Part shown: positions 27,064-36,266 of the stretch, one piece after another
Layout: every line of letters starts with the position of its first letter
Position numbering within the stretch: the stretch's first letter is position 1
Source of the DNA: UKL13-3 sp044353855
GTDB taxonomy: Bacteria; Bacteroidota; Bacteroidia; UKL13-3
DNA length: 64,000 nt
NCBI GenBank assembly: GCA_044353855.1
Contig: JBILBF010000004.1
Location: forward strand, 158,981-222,980
Direction of reading: 5' to 3'
The notes under the pieces: generated by a model
The model's input: the letters and a program-made list of their open reading frames with translations, nothing else
The model's database searches: none
Told to the model about the DNA's origin: nothing
Translations under genes and position numbers: made by a program

Positions 27064-27911
27064 CTTACTTACTTTTAAGCATTCTACTTTCTGTTCTTAC
27101 AGTGAGTTTTTTTAAATTGTTCGAACGTTACCAAGTAAATACTTTGCAGGCTATTGTAATCAACTATTTTACCTGTATTGGAATGGGTAATTTACTTTCT
27201 TCAAACCCAATTATTCTGCAACCTTTTTGGGTTGAACCTTGGTTTCCGTATGCAATTATATTAGGCTTTTTGTTTATTGCTATATTTTATGCTATTGGAC
27301 TCACATCTCAAAAAATGGGTGTTTCGGTAAGCATGGTTGCTGCCAAACTTTCGGTCGTTATTCCAGTTAGTATTGCATTTTTATTTCATGGCGATAACAT
27401 GACAATGGCTAAAATTACTGGTATTGTAGTCTCCCTCATAGCTGTTTATTTTATGAGCAAAAAACAAAATAGTCAATTGCACAGCCAACCCAAAGGATTG
27501 TGGCTATTGCCAGTTATAGTTTTTGTAGGTAGTGGTATCATTGATAGTTTGCTTAAGTACATGCAACATCAATTTATTCCCCCTGCCAATGCAAGCGACA
27601 TGTTAAGTACCGTTTTTTTGGTGGCGTTATGTTTAGGCACTTTTGTACTCTTAGTGCAACAAAAAGCTATTGGCTTTAAAAGTATTTGTTGGGGAATAGC
27701 ACTTGGTATACCTAATTTTTTTTGTATGTATTATTTAGTCAAAACACTTGAACTATTTGAATCTTCTATTGTTTTTCCTATTAATAATATGGCTATTGTT
27801 ATTTGTTCTACACTGGTTTCGTTAGTATTTTTTAAGGAGCAATTATCCAAGCAAAATTGGCTTGGTTTTACACTCGCTATTATATCCATTCTTATTATTT
27901 CATTTGTATAG
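27060..27911 (+). CDS. DMT superfamily (EamA-like) permease
   Basis: 283 residues with ten hydrophobic segments in two homologous halves, typical of EamA/DMT exporters. It begins MTYLLLSILLSVLTVSFFKLFERY and ends in a hydrophobic helix (LGFTLAIISILIISFV). The substrate cannot be told. It overlaps the ribD stop by 4 bases and the yigZ start by 1 base, so all three are translationally coupled. Adjacency to ribD could suggest a flavin or precursor, but that is weak inference. Confidence 0.85.
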   Translation: MTYLLLSILLSVLTVSFFKLFERYQVNTLQAIVINYFTCIGMGNLLSSNPIILQPFWVEPWFPYAIILGFLFIAIFYAIGLTSQKMGVSVSMVAAKLSVVIPVSIAFLFHGDNMTMAKITGIVVSLIAVYFMSKKQNSQLHSQPKGLWLLPVIVFVGSGIIDSLLKYMQHQFIPPANASDMLSTVFLVALCLGTFVLLVQQKAIGFKSICWGIALGIPNFFCMYYLVKTLELFESSIVFPINNMAIVICSTLVSLVFFKEQLSKQNWLGFTLAIISILIISFV

Positions 27912-28525
27912 TGTTATTTTCTGATACCTATAAAACTATAGAGCAATCAGTAACTGCTGAATTAAAAGAAAAAGGAAGTCGATTTGTTGCAACTGTTTTT
28001 GCCATTCAAAATGAAGAAGAAGCCAAACACTATTTGTTATTAAGTAAAAAAGAACACCCCTCAGCAAACCATCATTGTTATGCATATGTTTTGGGATCCG
28101 ATTCCCTCATACAAAAATCAACTGACGACAGAGAGCCTTCAAATACAGCTGGAAAGCCAATATTAAGAGCTATTACGGCAAAGCAACTTACTTATACAAT
28201 GGTTATTGTGGTTAGGTATTTTGGCGGAAAATTATTGGGTGTTTCTGGATTGATTCAAGCATACGGGGGAGTTGCAATATTGGCTCTTGATAAAGTAACT
28301 TGTATTGAAAAAATAATATCTGAACGACATGAATGGGTGTATGATTTTGAAAATGAAAACGAGGTGTTTAAGCTGGTAAAATTGTATAACTTAAAAATAG
28401 TGGACTTTATTCATGCCGAAAAAATTACCCTTATATTTGATGTTCGCAAAAGTGAAGCTGTTAGGGTGCTAGAATCAATTCATAAAAAACGATTGTTTCA
28501 CACAACCTTTATCAGTCAACAATAG
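27911..28525 (+). CDS. YigZ/IMPACT family protein (UPF0029)
   Basis: 204 residues from GTG 27911. The UPF0029 N-domain shows KEKGSRFVATVFAI and NHHCYAYVLG, then DDREPSNTAGKPI and YFGGKLLGVSGLIQAYGG, the family signature. A C-terminal DUF1949-type ferredoxin-like domain follows. The family is implicated in translation-associated regulation, but its reaction is not settled. A longer frame opens at 27857, but homologues start at the GTG, which shares its first base with the upstream TAG stop. Confidence 0.9.
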   Translation: MLFSDTYKTIEQSVTAELKEKGSRFVATVFAIQNEEEAKHYLLLSKKEHPSANHHCYAYVLGSDSLIQKSTDDREPSNTAGKPILRAITAKQLTYTMVIVVRYFGGKLLGVSGLIQAYGGVAILALDKVTCIEKIISERHEWVYDFENENEVFKLVKLYNLKIVDFIHAEKITLIFDVRKSEAVRVLESIHKKRLFHTTFISQQ

Positions 28526-28535
28526 TCTTTTAAAT

Positions 28536-30320
28536 ATGATAAAACGATTTGTATACCTAGTATTTTTATTTCCTAGTTTGTTATTTGCTCAGCAATTTCA
28601 ATCGGTTTTAGTTGATGCTCAAAAGCAACTACACTATTTAGATTCACAAATACCGAGTATGAGTTTGTTATCGGCTACAATTCCTATAGCTGATTCACGA
28701 ATAGAAGATGCAATTTTACTTCACTTTAAACAAATACATCCATCTTTACAAGATGACAATACATCCTTAATATTGGTATACAACAAAACTTCTAAATTGG
28801 GTAACCATTTATTGTATCAGCAAACCTATAAGGGTATACCTATTTATAAAGCGACTTTAAAAGTAAATACTAACCACCAAAATAGGGTCATTTCCAGTAT
28901 TGATATGTTGCAACAAACATCCAATTGGCAAGCTTATAAAGTTATTTCGAATACAACCTTAGGTGATGCAATATGGATAACAAATGAAAACAACCCTATT
29001 CCAGCATTTCAACTAAACAAAAGTGATTATAGACTGATAACGGATGCCCAAGGAACTATAATTGAACAAAAAGAAAACAAGTTTTATTACACTATTGAAG
29101 ATACGATGGTGTCAAGCAAGGTGTTTTTACCCGATCCGCTTACATCACAATCCGTTATTTATGGAGAGGGGGGCACGTATAAGCATTTTAATGATAGTGA
29201 TTATGCATTGTTAAATAATGAGCGTAAAGATGTTTTATTTCCTGCAACAATCAGTGGAGGTGTATTTAAATTAGAAAATAAGTATGCCAAAATAATGGAC
29301 TTAATATCTCCAAATAGTGCACCTTCAACAAGCCTTACACCTAATTTTAATTATACCCGTTCACAAAACGGATTTAAAGAAACAATGGTGATGTATCATT
29401 TGTATGCTTCACAATTGTATTATCAATTTTTAGGGTTTGATGAATTGAAGGATTTTCAAATTAAAGCAGATGCAATAGCTTCTACAAATGATAACTCATC
29501 GTTTAATCTGAATGATTCAACGCTTTTTTTTGGTACTGGTGGAGTTCCAGATGCAGAAGATGGTGATGTTATATCTCATGAATACACACATGCACTTTCT
29601 TATTTCATGAGTCCAGCACCTAATATGAACTCAGAACGAAGAGCCATTGAAGAAGCAATATGTGACGTGGTTGCTGCTAATTTATCCAAACAATATACAC
29701 CCTTTAATTGGCGATTATTATACAATTTTGATGGCCCTAATCCTGTAGCATCAGGTTCGATTAGTTTTTGGGGAGGGCGTAATGGCAATTCAACCAAAAC
29801 ATATGCTAATTATACTGGCAACCCATACAGTGATTGTGAAATATGGAGCAGTACCATATTGGATATTGCCGAACAAATTGGGAACGATACGGCTGCAATG
29901 ATATTATTAAATGCATTGTATATGATGGGCGAAAATACAACCATGCCACAAGCGGCTTCGTTAATGATGCAAGTAGATAGTATATTGTTTAACCGCGATT
30001 TTGGATGGAAAATAGGACCCATTTTTAATGCGCGTGGACTTGGAAATTTTGCTACCGCTTTACCCGAAGAGCAGCGGTTACTCAACCAACTTGTTATTTA
30101 CAATACTGCTTCATTTGCAATTGGAACTGGAAATACAAGCTTCGAACTACCTGTAACTGCATCTATTACTATACTCGATATGCAAGGTAAAACAGTGAAA
30201 AAAGAAACTGTACAAAAAGGAATTGTTTCCTTTAATCCCAATGATTTTGTAACAGGAATATATATAGTGCGTGTACAAACGGAAAAAGGATTGTTAACCT
30301 TTAAATTAGTGAGGAATTAA
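28536..30320 (+). CDS. Secreted thermolysin-like (M4 family) metallopeptidase with T9SS type A domain
   Basis: 594 residues. A signal peptide (ending LLFAQ) is followed by an FTP-like propeptide (residues ~50-200). In the catalytic domain, H348-E-Y-T-H352 binds zinc, and E373-x-x-x-D377 (EEAICD) matches the third ligand region of M4 enzymes, with Ala-Ile-Cys in place of the usual small residues. The last ~75 residues are a T9SS type A sorting domain (ITILDMQGKTVKKETV, FVTGIYIVRVQTEKG, FKLVRN). It is expected to be exported, activated by propeptide removal, and to digest extracellular protein. It lies 10 bases after yigZ and is probably in that operon. Confidence 0.88.
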   Translation: MIKRFVYLVFLFPSLLFAQQFQSVLVDAQKQLHYLDSQIPSMSLLSATIPIADSRIEDAILLHFKQIHPSLQDDNTSLILVYNKTSKLGNHLLYQQTYKGIPIYKATLKVNTNHQNRVISSIDMLQQTSNWQAYKVISNTTLGDAIWITNENNPIPAFQLNKSDYRLITDAQGTIIEQKENKFYYTIEDTMVSSKVFLPDPLTSQSVIYGEGGTYKHFNDSDYALLNNERKDVLFPATISGGVFKLENKYAKIMDLISPNSAPSTSLTPNFNYTRSQNGFKETMVMYHLYASQLYYQFLGFDELKDFQIKADAIASTNDNSSFNLNDSTLFFGTGGVPDAEDGDVISHEYTHALSYFMSPAPNMNSERRAIEEAICDVVAANLSKQYTPFNWRLLYNFDGPNPVASGSISFWGGRNGNSTKTYANYTGNPYSDCEIWSSTILDIAEQIGNDTAAMILLNALYMMGENTTMPQAASLMMQVDSILFNRDFGWKIGPIFNARGLGNFATALPEEQRLLNQLVIYNTASFAIGTGNTSFELPVTASITILDMQGKTVKKETVQKGIVSFNPNDFVTGIYIVRVQTEKGLLTFKLVRN

Positions 30321-30370
30321 ATTAAGTCATCTACAATCTTTAAGTATCCTAATAAAAAAATACTTTATAC

Positions 30371-30382
30371 TAAAGATCTTTA
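30371..30382. repeat. 12-bp palindrome between convergent M4 peptidase and aroE genes
   Basis: TAAAGATCTTTA is fully self-complementary and lies 8 bases beyond the aroE stop. It may contribute to transcript ending on both strands, though no G/C-rich stem or clear T tract is present. Confidence 0.25.
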
Positions 30383-30389
30383 AACAGGA

Positions 30390-31124
30390 TTACTTCATCC
30401 AAATATCCCAGCTTTTTTCAGCTTGAAGGTGCAACATCTCTAGCCCGTTTTGGGTAGTAGCTTTTTGGAGTTTACTCAGTTGTAAAAACTTGGTTTCAAT
30501 GGGTAAATAAATTAAATCAAACACAATATGTTTTTCGTTTAGGTATTGGTATGGAATATTTGGCGCAGCATCTGTATTTGGAAACATTCCTACAGGAGTA
30601 CAATTAATAATGAGTTGTGTATGACTTATAATTTCCAAACTTACATCCTCGTATAAAAGATGGTTCACATCATTTTTTCTACTCACAAACGTATAGTTGA
30701 TATTGAGTGATTGCAATACAAATGCTACTGCTTTGGCAGCACCACCTGTACCCAAAATAAGTGCATGCTCAATTGGCTTATGAGCAATCAATGGAATCAA
30801 ACTTTGTTTAAATCCATACACATCCGTATTGTAGCCTATTAGTTTCCCTTCTTTGGTTTTATGTACACAATTTACAGCACCAACGTTTTCTGCTGATTCA
30901 TCTAGTTCATCCAACAATGGAATAATGATTTCTTTGTAAGGAATGGTAATATTAAATCCATTTACAGTAGCTTGTTTTAAGACCTTAGGAATATCATTTG
31001 GGTCTTCAATTGGATAGTTTTGATATTCATAATCCATCAAACCAAGTTTTAAAAACTTGCTGTTAAAATAATCTTTAGAAAAACTATTATGCAATGGATA
31101 ACCTATAAGCCCAAATCGTTTCAT
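30390..31124 (-). CDS. aroE: Shikimate dehydrogenase (AroE)
   Basis: NADP-dependent reduction of 3-dehydroshikimate in aromatic amino-acid synthesis. The substrate-binding part has the NSFSKDYFN motif (SxS), the catalytic Lys in IPYKEIIIP and the Asp in GYNTDVYGF. The dinucleotide motif is LGTGGAAKAV near residue 125. At 244 residues it is slightly short, as is usual in Bacteroidota. Its ATG overlaps the upstream stop by 4 bases (ATGA), so it is co-transcribed with the choice-of-anchor L/OmpA gene, although the functions are unrelated. Confidence 0.93.
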   Translation of the reverse strand: MKRFGLIGYPLHNSFSKDYFNSKFLKLGLMDYEYQNYPIEDPNDIPKVLKQATVNGFNITIPYKEIIIPLLDELDESAENVGAVNCVHKTKEGKLIGYNTDVYGFKQSLIPLIAHKPIEHALILGTGGAAKAVAFVLQSLNINYTFVSRKNDVNHLLYEDVSLEIISHTQLIINCTPVGMFPNTDAAPNIPYQYLNEKHIVFDLIYLPIETKFLQLSKLQKATTQNGLEMLHLQAEKSWDIWMK

Positions 31125-32257
31125 CGTTGCTTTTTGTGATAAAATAAAATTTCTACTCTGCGGTTTGCCGCTCTACCTTTTTCTGAAGTATTGGGCTGAA
31201 TAGGTTTGCTACTGCCTGCTCCAATTGTATGCATATTGTTTGTTTTTACGGCAGCCCTCATAAAATAATAGGCTATACTTTCAGCTCTGTTTTTAGAAAG
31301 AGTTACATTTTCTTCTTCAATTCCAATACTATCTGTGTGGCCAATGATAACGATACTGTCAAATGAAAATCTAGCAAGTGAGTCCGTTAATTGTTTTACC
31401 TTTTTTTTGTCTGTTTCTGAAAGATCAAATCTATTATGATTAAAATTAAAATAGTAGTTTTTCCTGTATAGCTTTGATTTGTGTGTACTAAAACTGTTAA
31501 AAGAATGGGCTTCTAATAATACACCTGAGTCGTATTCGCAATCTCCCAAATCAGCAATCATAATTTTAAGGTGGTAAATTTGGTAAGGTATAACACGGGC
31601 TGTGGCAACAATCGGTTTGGTTATTCCATCATATTCAAGTTCATTGTATAGAGGGTCTTCAAATTTATCATTTGCCACAAACCACTCTCTATTACGTTTA
31701 CTGTTTACATTGTTAATCATCACGGTATTTCCGTTGGGTAAGGTTCCTATGTTTTTATAGGCATTTCGTCCAGCTTTGGGTTTTATGAGTAGTGCAAATG
31801 CATCATTAAAATTTTTGCCAACAAACTCAGGGTATTCTTCAGATCCAAAAACAAAACGAAATACAATACTGTCAAATGAAGGCACAAAATCAAATTCTAA
31901 CACGGCACCATCACACATGTTTGCGTTGGTAATAAAATCTTGATCAAAGAAAAAGTATTTTCCAAAATTGGCACCAGCATTGGGTCTACTATTTTTACCA
32001 GGTAATAAATCTGCGCGACCGTTTGATATGATAAGTCCTTCCGAAAAACCGGTAATGGCTTTTTTATCAGTAAATAATCCTAAAGCATCTGCTTCGCCTT
32101 TGTAACTCACTTTTTTAATAGAAATACCCGAACCTAAAAAATAAGAGCGAACAATTTGATCAGGAGTGAGGGTGTCGTTAACTGTTACAACGTGCAGTTG
32201 AGCCCAAGCAAAATTGGCATTTAATACTAACAGCGTATACAAAAGAAACTTTTTCAC
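31121..32257 (-). CDS. Choice-of-anchor L domain protein fused to OmpA C-terminal domain
   Basis: About 378 residues from GTG 32257. The signal peptide is FLLYTLLVLNANFAWAQ. Residues ~22-235 are a choice-of-anchor L domain: LTPDQIVRSYFLGSGISI, GFSEGLIISNG, FDFVPSFDSIVFRFVFGSEE, NDAFALLI. Residues ~265-378 are an OmpA/MotB peptidoglycan-binding domain (IIGHTDSIGIEEENVTLSKNRAES, NRRVEILFY). The ATG at 32362 would overlap the divergent gene and place 35 residues before the signal peptide, so GTG is preferred. The OmpA domain suggests a cell-wall anchor in place of a T9SS sorting tail. The function of the L domain is unknown. Confidence 0.85.
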   Translation of the reverse strand: MKKFLLYTLLVLNANFAWAQLHVVTVNDTLTPDQIVRSYFLGSGISIKKVSYKGEADALGLFTDKKAITGFSEGLIISNGRADLLPGKNSRPNAGANFGKYFFFDQDFITNANMCDGAVLEFDFVPSFDSIVFRFVFGSEEYPEFVGKNFNDAFALLIKPKAGRNAYKNIGTLPNGNTVMINNVNSKRNREWFVANDKFEDPLYNELEYDGITKPIVATARVIPYQIYHLKIMIADLGDCEYDSGVLLEAHSFNSFSTHKSKLYRKNYYFNFNHNRFDLSETDKKKVKQLTDSLARFSFDSIVIIGHTDSIGIEEENVTLSKNRAESIAYYFMRAAVKTNNMHTIGAGSSKPIQPNTSEKGRAANRRVEILFYHKKQR

Positions 32258-32258
32258 T

Positions 32259-32284
32259 ACCTGCAATAAAATGAAAATGCAGGT
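32259..32284. promoter_or_regulatory. 7-bp inverted repeat just upstream of the GTG start
   Basis: ACCTGCA (32259-32265) and TGCAGGT (32278-32284) are exact complements around 12 bases. The repeat lies immediately before the GTG start of the minus-strand gene and within the divergent promoter region. It could be a 5' UTR hairpin or an operator. Confidence 0.35.
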
Positions 32285-32296
32285 GTATAACAAACC

Positions 32297-32328
32297 ATTG
32301 TATCGTTTTAATCGTATAATTGACTTTG
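32297..32328 (+). promoter_or_regulatory. Possible promoter for the choice-of-anchor V gene
   Basis: ATTG at 32297-32300, a 20-base spacer, then TGACTTTG at 32321-32328. Each box is one mismatch from TTTG / TAnnTTTG. The predicted start lies about 30 bases before ATG 32365. Confidence 0.35.
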
Positions 32329-32364
32329 TGAACCTATTGTAATAACTTATTGAACAATACATTT

Positions 32365-34965
32365 ATGAAAAAAAAACTATACAAACCATTATTCATTAAA
32401 TCGTTTTTAGTTGTTATGCTCCTATGCTCAGCTTTATACTCTTTTACCAATAGTGGAGGGGCGCCTGCTGGTAATACAGCAGCTCCAGGAGATGGAAATT
32501 GTACAGGCTGCCATGGTGGAAGTTTGATAACTACTGGTGCTAATTGGAACAATGTCACTATTTCTTCCAATGTGCCTGTTAATGGTTATTCGCCATCAAC
32601 AACATACACCATAACGGTTACACATACACAAACAGGAATTAACAAATGGGGGTTTCAGGCAGTTGTACTGAATAGCGCTAATGCCCAAATAGGTTCAGTA
32701 TCGGCCGGTAGCAACAATGCTACAACTGTGTTTGGTGGAAAAACGTATGTTGCCCATACCTCTTCATCTAATACTGGGGTTAATACAATTTCATGGACAT
32801 TTAATTGGACCTCACCATCTACTGGTGCAGGCAATGCAACTGTATATGCAACTGTTAATGCATCAGATGGTACAGGAGGAACAGCAGGAGATCAAATTTA
32901 TGCAAAGTCATTGGTTATTTCAGAGGTAACACTTTTTCCTACTGCTGTAATAAGTGGTGTGCCAACTAATAACACTATTTGTTTAGGTGATACACTTTAT
33001 TTACAAGGAAGTGGTATCAATTCACCCACTTCTTTTGCTTGGACATTTTCGGGGTTAACAAATTCAGCACTGCAAAATCCAAGTATCGTTTTTACAGCTG
33101 CTGGTTCTAAATCAATTTCCTTAATTACAACCAATAGTTTTGGAAACTCAACCCAAACATTTAGAAGTGTAACTGTAATTGCTAAACCTACTGCTACAAC
33201 TATTCCTGCAGGTCCTTCTACAATCAATAAATGTGGCAACGATAGTGTAACGTTAACGACAAGTATTTCCAATGCATTTTCCTTTTTATGGAGCCCTGGT
33301 AATCAAACTACCCAAACCATCAAAGTTAAAGATACAGGTTTTTATAGTTTACGTGTAACCAATCCAACAACAGGTTGTTTTGCAACGAGTGCTACATTGC
33401 ATGTTGTCCAGTTGCCTAAACCTATACCTATGCTTTCAGCCGTTGATAGTATTTGTTCGGCTGATAGTTTATTGCTAACATCAAGTACACCATTTACCAA
33501 TTATACTTTTGTTGATCATCAAATAGTATTGCAATCAGGTGTTAACAATACGTATAAAAATAAATTTAGTTCGGGGATTAAAAACTTTGGGCTCATTGTA
33601 ACTGGAGCCAATAATTGTAAGAGTGATACGATTCGTAAAACAGTTTTGGTAATACCTAAATTACTTGCTCCAATAATGAGTTGTGGCAGCAAAACAACAT
33701 CTTCTGTTACGTTTAATTGGCTTTCAGTGAATAATGCAACTGGTTATGAAGTTAGCACAAACAATGGTTTAGTATGGTCGGCACCCAATGGTGTATTGTC
33801 ACATCAAATAACAGGCTTGCAGCCCAATTCAACTATTGAATTGTGGGTTAGGGCAATTGATCCTGGACAATGCGCTCCCGGTAATACTGCATCTTTAATA
33901 TGCACCAATGGAGCTTGTGAGCGAATCTCCTATTCGGTTGTAATGAAATCATCAGCATGTTTAAAAAGTAATATAGATACTGTAGAGTCATCTATTTCAA
34001 TTGAAAATTTAAGTGTACATCCGTTTGGTATCAGTTTTAATAATGAATCGTATTCAACAACCCAAAGCTATACTGCATCAATAGTGCTAGGCACAAATAA
34101 TATATCACTTAAAATAGTTGACTCAACCAATATAGGTTGCCCAAGAGTAGATTCAACTATAGTTATTACTGGAATATTACCCATACAAGAAGTACCGGAA
34201 TTAACTGTAAAAGGAAGTTTGTGTTCTGCTGATTCTTCAGTACATATTTTTCAGATTTTACAAGCAAACTCAGGGGCGGATAGGTTTGAATTATTTAAAA
34301 ATGAAGACACAATTTCTTTTGCTTCAAATCTTGGTGTAATTTCAGATACGGTGTATGTATCTGCTCTTAAATTACAATCAGGGATTGTAACTGGAGATAA
34401 AATATACGCACTTGCTTCGCATGATAATTCAGGTTGTACTCTTGAGTCTAATACCATTATTGCAGAAGTATTTACATCTCCTAGTGCAAACTTTACGAGT
34501 GTTGTTTTACCCAATACCACAGCAGTATTTGAAGACATTACAAGTAATTCGATTAGACGTGATTGGCTGTTTGCAGGAACAGCAATTGATGAATTAAATG
34601 GACCTTCAACATTAACTAAAACATTTACTTCAGGAGGCAGCAAATCGGTTACTTTGGTAACTACTGATTCAAATGGTTGTGTAGATGCTGAAACAAAAAC
34701 GATAAACTTATTTGGTGTTGGGATTGCAGATATACCAACAATTGAAAAAATGCAATTGTATCCAAATCCAGCTAAAGATTATATAGAGTTGTTGCATGCC
34801 TCAAGTAATGCCGAATTGAACATATATACTATGCAAGGTAAATTGGTTCTTTCGCAAATACTGAATACACCTCAAGTAGATATATCAAAGTTGACAACAG
34901 GTTTATACTTCGTGTTTTTAAATGACGAAGGAGTGATTCAAACAGGAAAATTGAATAAAGAATAA
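32365..34965 (+). CDS. Secreted choice-of-anchor V (Reeler-like) protein with CxxCH motif and T9SS type A domain
   Basis: 866 residues from ATG 32365 (TTG 32350 is less likely). The signal peptide ends near residue 27. A short Gly/Pro-rich segment carries C46-T-G-C49-H50, a heme-c attachment motif, then a choice-of-anchor V/Reeler-like domain to ~residue 195. Next come a PKD-like domain (FAWTFSGLTNSALQNP), Ig-like and fibronectin III-like modules (VTFNWLSVNNATGYEVS), and another PKD-like unit (RRDWLFAG). The final ~75 residues are a type A T9SS domain (MQLYPNPAKDYIELL, TTGLYFVFLNDEG). Probably a surface protein. Heme attachment is inferred from the motif only. Confidence 0.87.
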   Translation: MKKKLYKPLFIKSFLVVMLLCSALYSFTNSGGAPAGNTAAPGDGNCTGCHGGSLITTGANWNNVTISSNVPVNGYSPSTTYTITVTHTQTGINKWGFQAVVLNSANAQIGSVSAGSNNATTVFGGKTYVAHTSSSNTGVNTISWTFNWTSPSTGAGNATVYATVNASDGTGGTAGDQIYAKSLVISEVTLFPTAVISGVPTNNTICLGDTLYLQGSGINSPTSFAWTFSGLTNSALQNPSIVFTAAGSKSISLITTNSFGNSTQTFRSVTVIAKPTATTIPAGPSTINKCGNDSVTLTTSISNAFSFLWSPGNQTTQTIKVKDTGFYSLRVTNPTTGCFATSATLHVVQLPKPIPMLSAVDSICSADSLLLTSSTPFTNYTFVDHQIVLQSGVNNTYKNKFSSGIKNFGLIVTGANNCKSDTIRKTVLVIPKLLAPIMSCGSKTTSSVTFNWLSVNNATGYEVSTNNGLVWSAPNGVLSHQITGLQPNSTIELWVRAIDPGQCAPGNTASLICTNGACERISYSVVMKSSACLKSNIDTVESSISIENLSVHPFGISFNNESYSTTQSYTASIVLGTNNISLKIVDSTNIGCPRVDSTIVITGILPIQEVPELTVKGSLCSADSSVHIFQILQANSGADRFELFKNEDTISFASNLGVISDTVYVSALKLQSGIVTGDKIYALASHDNSGCTLESNTIIAEVFTSPSANFTSVVLPNTTAVFEDITSNSIRRDWLFAGTAIDELNGPSTLTKTFTSGGSKSVTLVTTDSNGCVDAETKTINLFGVGIADIPTIEKMQLYPNPAKDYIELLHASSNAELNIYTMQGKLVLSQILNTPQVDISKLTTGLYFVFLNDEGVIQTGKLNKE

Positions 34966-34984
34966 GTTTTGTGTTGTATTATTT

Positions 34985-35019
34985 AAAAAGAGCTTTGAAG
35001 GGTTTTCGAAGCTCTTTTT
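34985..35019. terminator. Bidirectional terminator between convergent genes
   Basis: AAAAAGAGCTT (34985-34995) pairs with AAGCTCTTTTT (35009-35019), flanked by A/T tracts on both sides. It ends the choice-of-anchor V gene and the convergent acetyltransferase gene. Confidence 0.85.
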
Positions 35020-35023
35020 TTAT

Positions 35024-36145
35024 TTAAAATTCAACCCTAAGAGTGTGGTGAATTTTAGTTGTTTTGGCACCCAAAGCATCAAATAGAGAGTGCATTTTAG
35101 GATTAAAATCGCCAATCCAAGCTAATTCGGATGCTCTAATATTGGGGTAGGCCATCATTGCATCGTGAAATTTCATAATCATACCCGCTTCTAATCCTAG
35201 GTTTTGATATTGCGGAATTACACCAAATACAATTCCTCTAACTCTATCTATTCGGCCAAAATTTTTGTACCAAACAAATTTGAGTTTAGCCCACCAATTC
35301 ATTTTACCTTTTAGGTGTTTAAATATTTGGTTTACATCAATGACATTGATATAAAAACCTGCTGGTTCATTATCAGCATAAGCAAACCAAATGATATCTT
35401 CCATTAATATGGGTTTAATGCTTTTCAAAATCGCTTCAACTCGAGGCAATGTCATAGGTGAAAAGTCGGAACGATGCGACCAAGCTTTATTGTAAATAGT
35501 CATAAAGTCAGACGCAAATCGGACAAGTTGATTCATTTTGAAATGCTCAAAAGTATAATTAGGATTGGTTAGTACACGTTGTGCAATTCTATTAAATCGT
35601 TCAAAATTAAACTCATTAGCTGTTATCTCAGATGTAGATTGCTCAATAGTCATGTTAAAACCATATGACTTAAAATATTCTTGGTAATAGGGAGGATTAT
35701 AGTTTTCTAAATAACTAGGATGCTTAAAACCATTTACCATTAAACCCCAAAAGCGATCCCGTTCACCAAAATTAATGGGTCCATCCATGGCTACAATTCC
35801 TTTTTCCGACAGCCATTTTTTACAGGTATTAAATAATAAAAACGCTGCTTCACTATTTTGTTCGCATTCAAAAAAGCCCATTCCTCCAATTTTCCGACTA
35901 TTCTGCTCAAAGTATTTCTCATTATAAAAAGCAGCCACTCTTCCAATTGTTTTGTCTTTTTCATTTACGAGTAACCACCGTTTGGCATCTCCGTTTTCAA
36001 AATATGGATTTGCTGAACGATTGAAGACCAGTTCAATATCATTGTCAAGTGGACATACCCATTCTGCATCGGTTGCATATAAAGTACGAGGAAGGTTTAA
36101 AAATGCTTGAATATGCTGTTTAGTTATAACCTCTATAATCCTCAT
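35024..36145 (-). CDS. GNAT-fold N-acetyltransferase-like protein
   Basis: 373 residues, soluble. The C-terminal half has a GNAT-like region (FAYADNEPAGFYINVID, then VFGVIPQYQNLGLEAGMIM resembling the acetyl-CoA pyrophosphate loop, normally Q/RxxGxG/A). The N-terminal part is WVCPLDNDIELVFNRSANPYFENGDAKRW with KTIGRVAAFYN. It matches a conserved family in Bacteroidota of unknown substrate. No enzymatic role is demonstrable from sequence. Single-gene unit, divergent from the redoxin gene. Confidence 0.75.
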   Translation of the reverse strand: MRIIEVITKQHIQAFLNLPRTLYATDAEWVCPLDNDIELVFNRSANPYFENGDAKRWLLVNEKDKTIGRVAAFYNEKYFEQNSRKIGGMGFFECEQNSEAAFLLFNTCKKWLSEKGIVAMDGPINFGERDRFWGLMVNGFKHPSYLENYNPPYYQEYFKSYGFNMTIEQSTSEITANEFNFERFNRIAQRVLTNPNYTFEHFKMNQLVRFASDFMTIYNKAWSHRSDFSPMTLPRVEAILKSIKPILMEDIIWFAYADNEPAGFYINVIDVNQIFKHLKGKMNWWAKLKFVWYKNFGRIDRVRGIVFGVIPQYQNLGLEAGMIMKFHDAMMAYPNIRASELAWIGDFNPKMHSLFDALGAKTTKIHHTLRVEF

Positions 36146-36266
36146 GTTTTGTGATTGTTCTATAATTTAACTGTTTCCCAAAGATGGGTTTCTGTTTGCT
36201 GCAATAAAATACTATTTTGCGAACTGAAAAAATTTATAATAAAAACATTCAAACAGTATTTAAGCT

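Noticed and set aside
34251..34643. 130-codon open frame on the minus strand
   Set aside because: Antisense to the choice-of-anchor V gene, with no recognisable product; the plus-strand protein continues through with clear domains.
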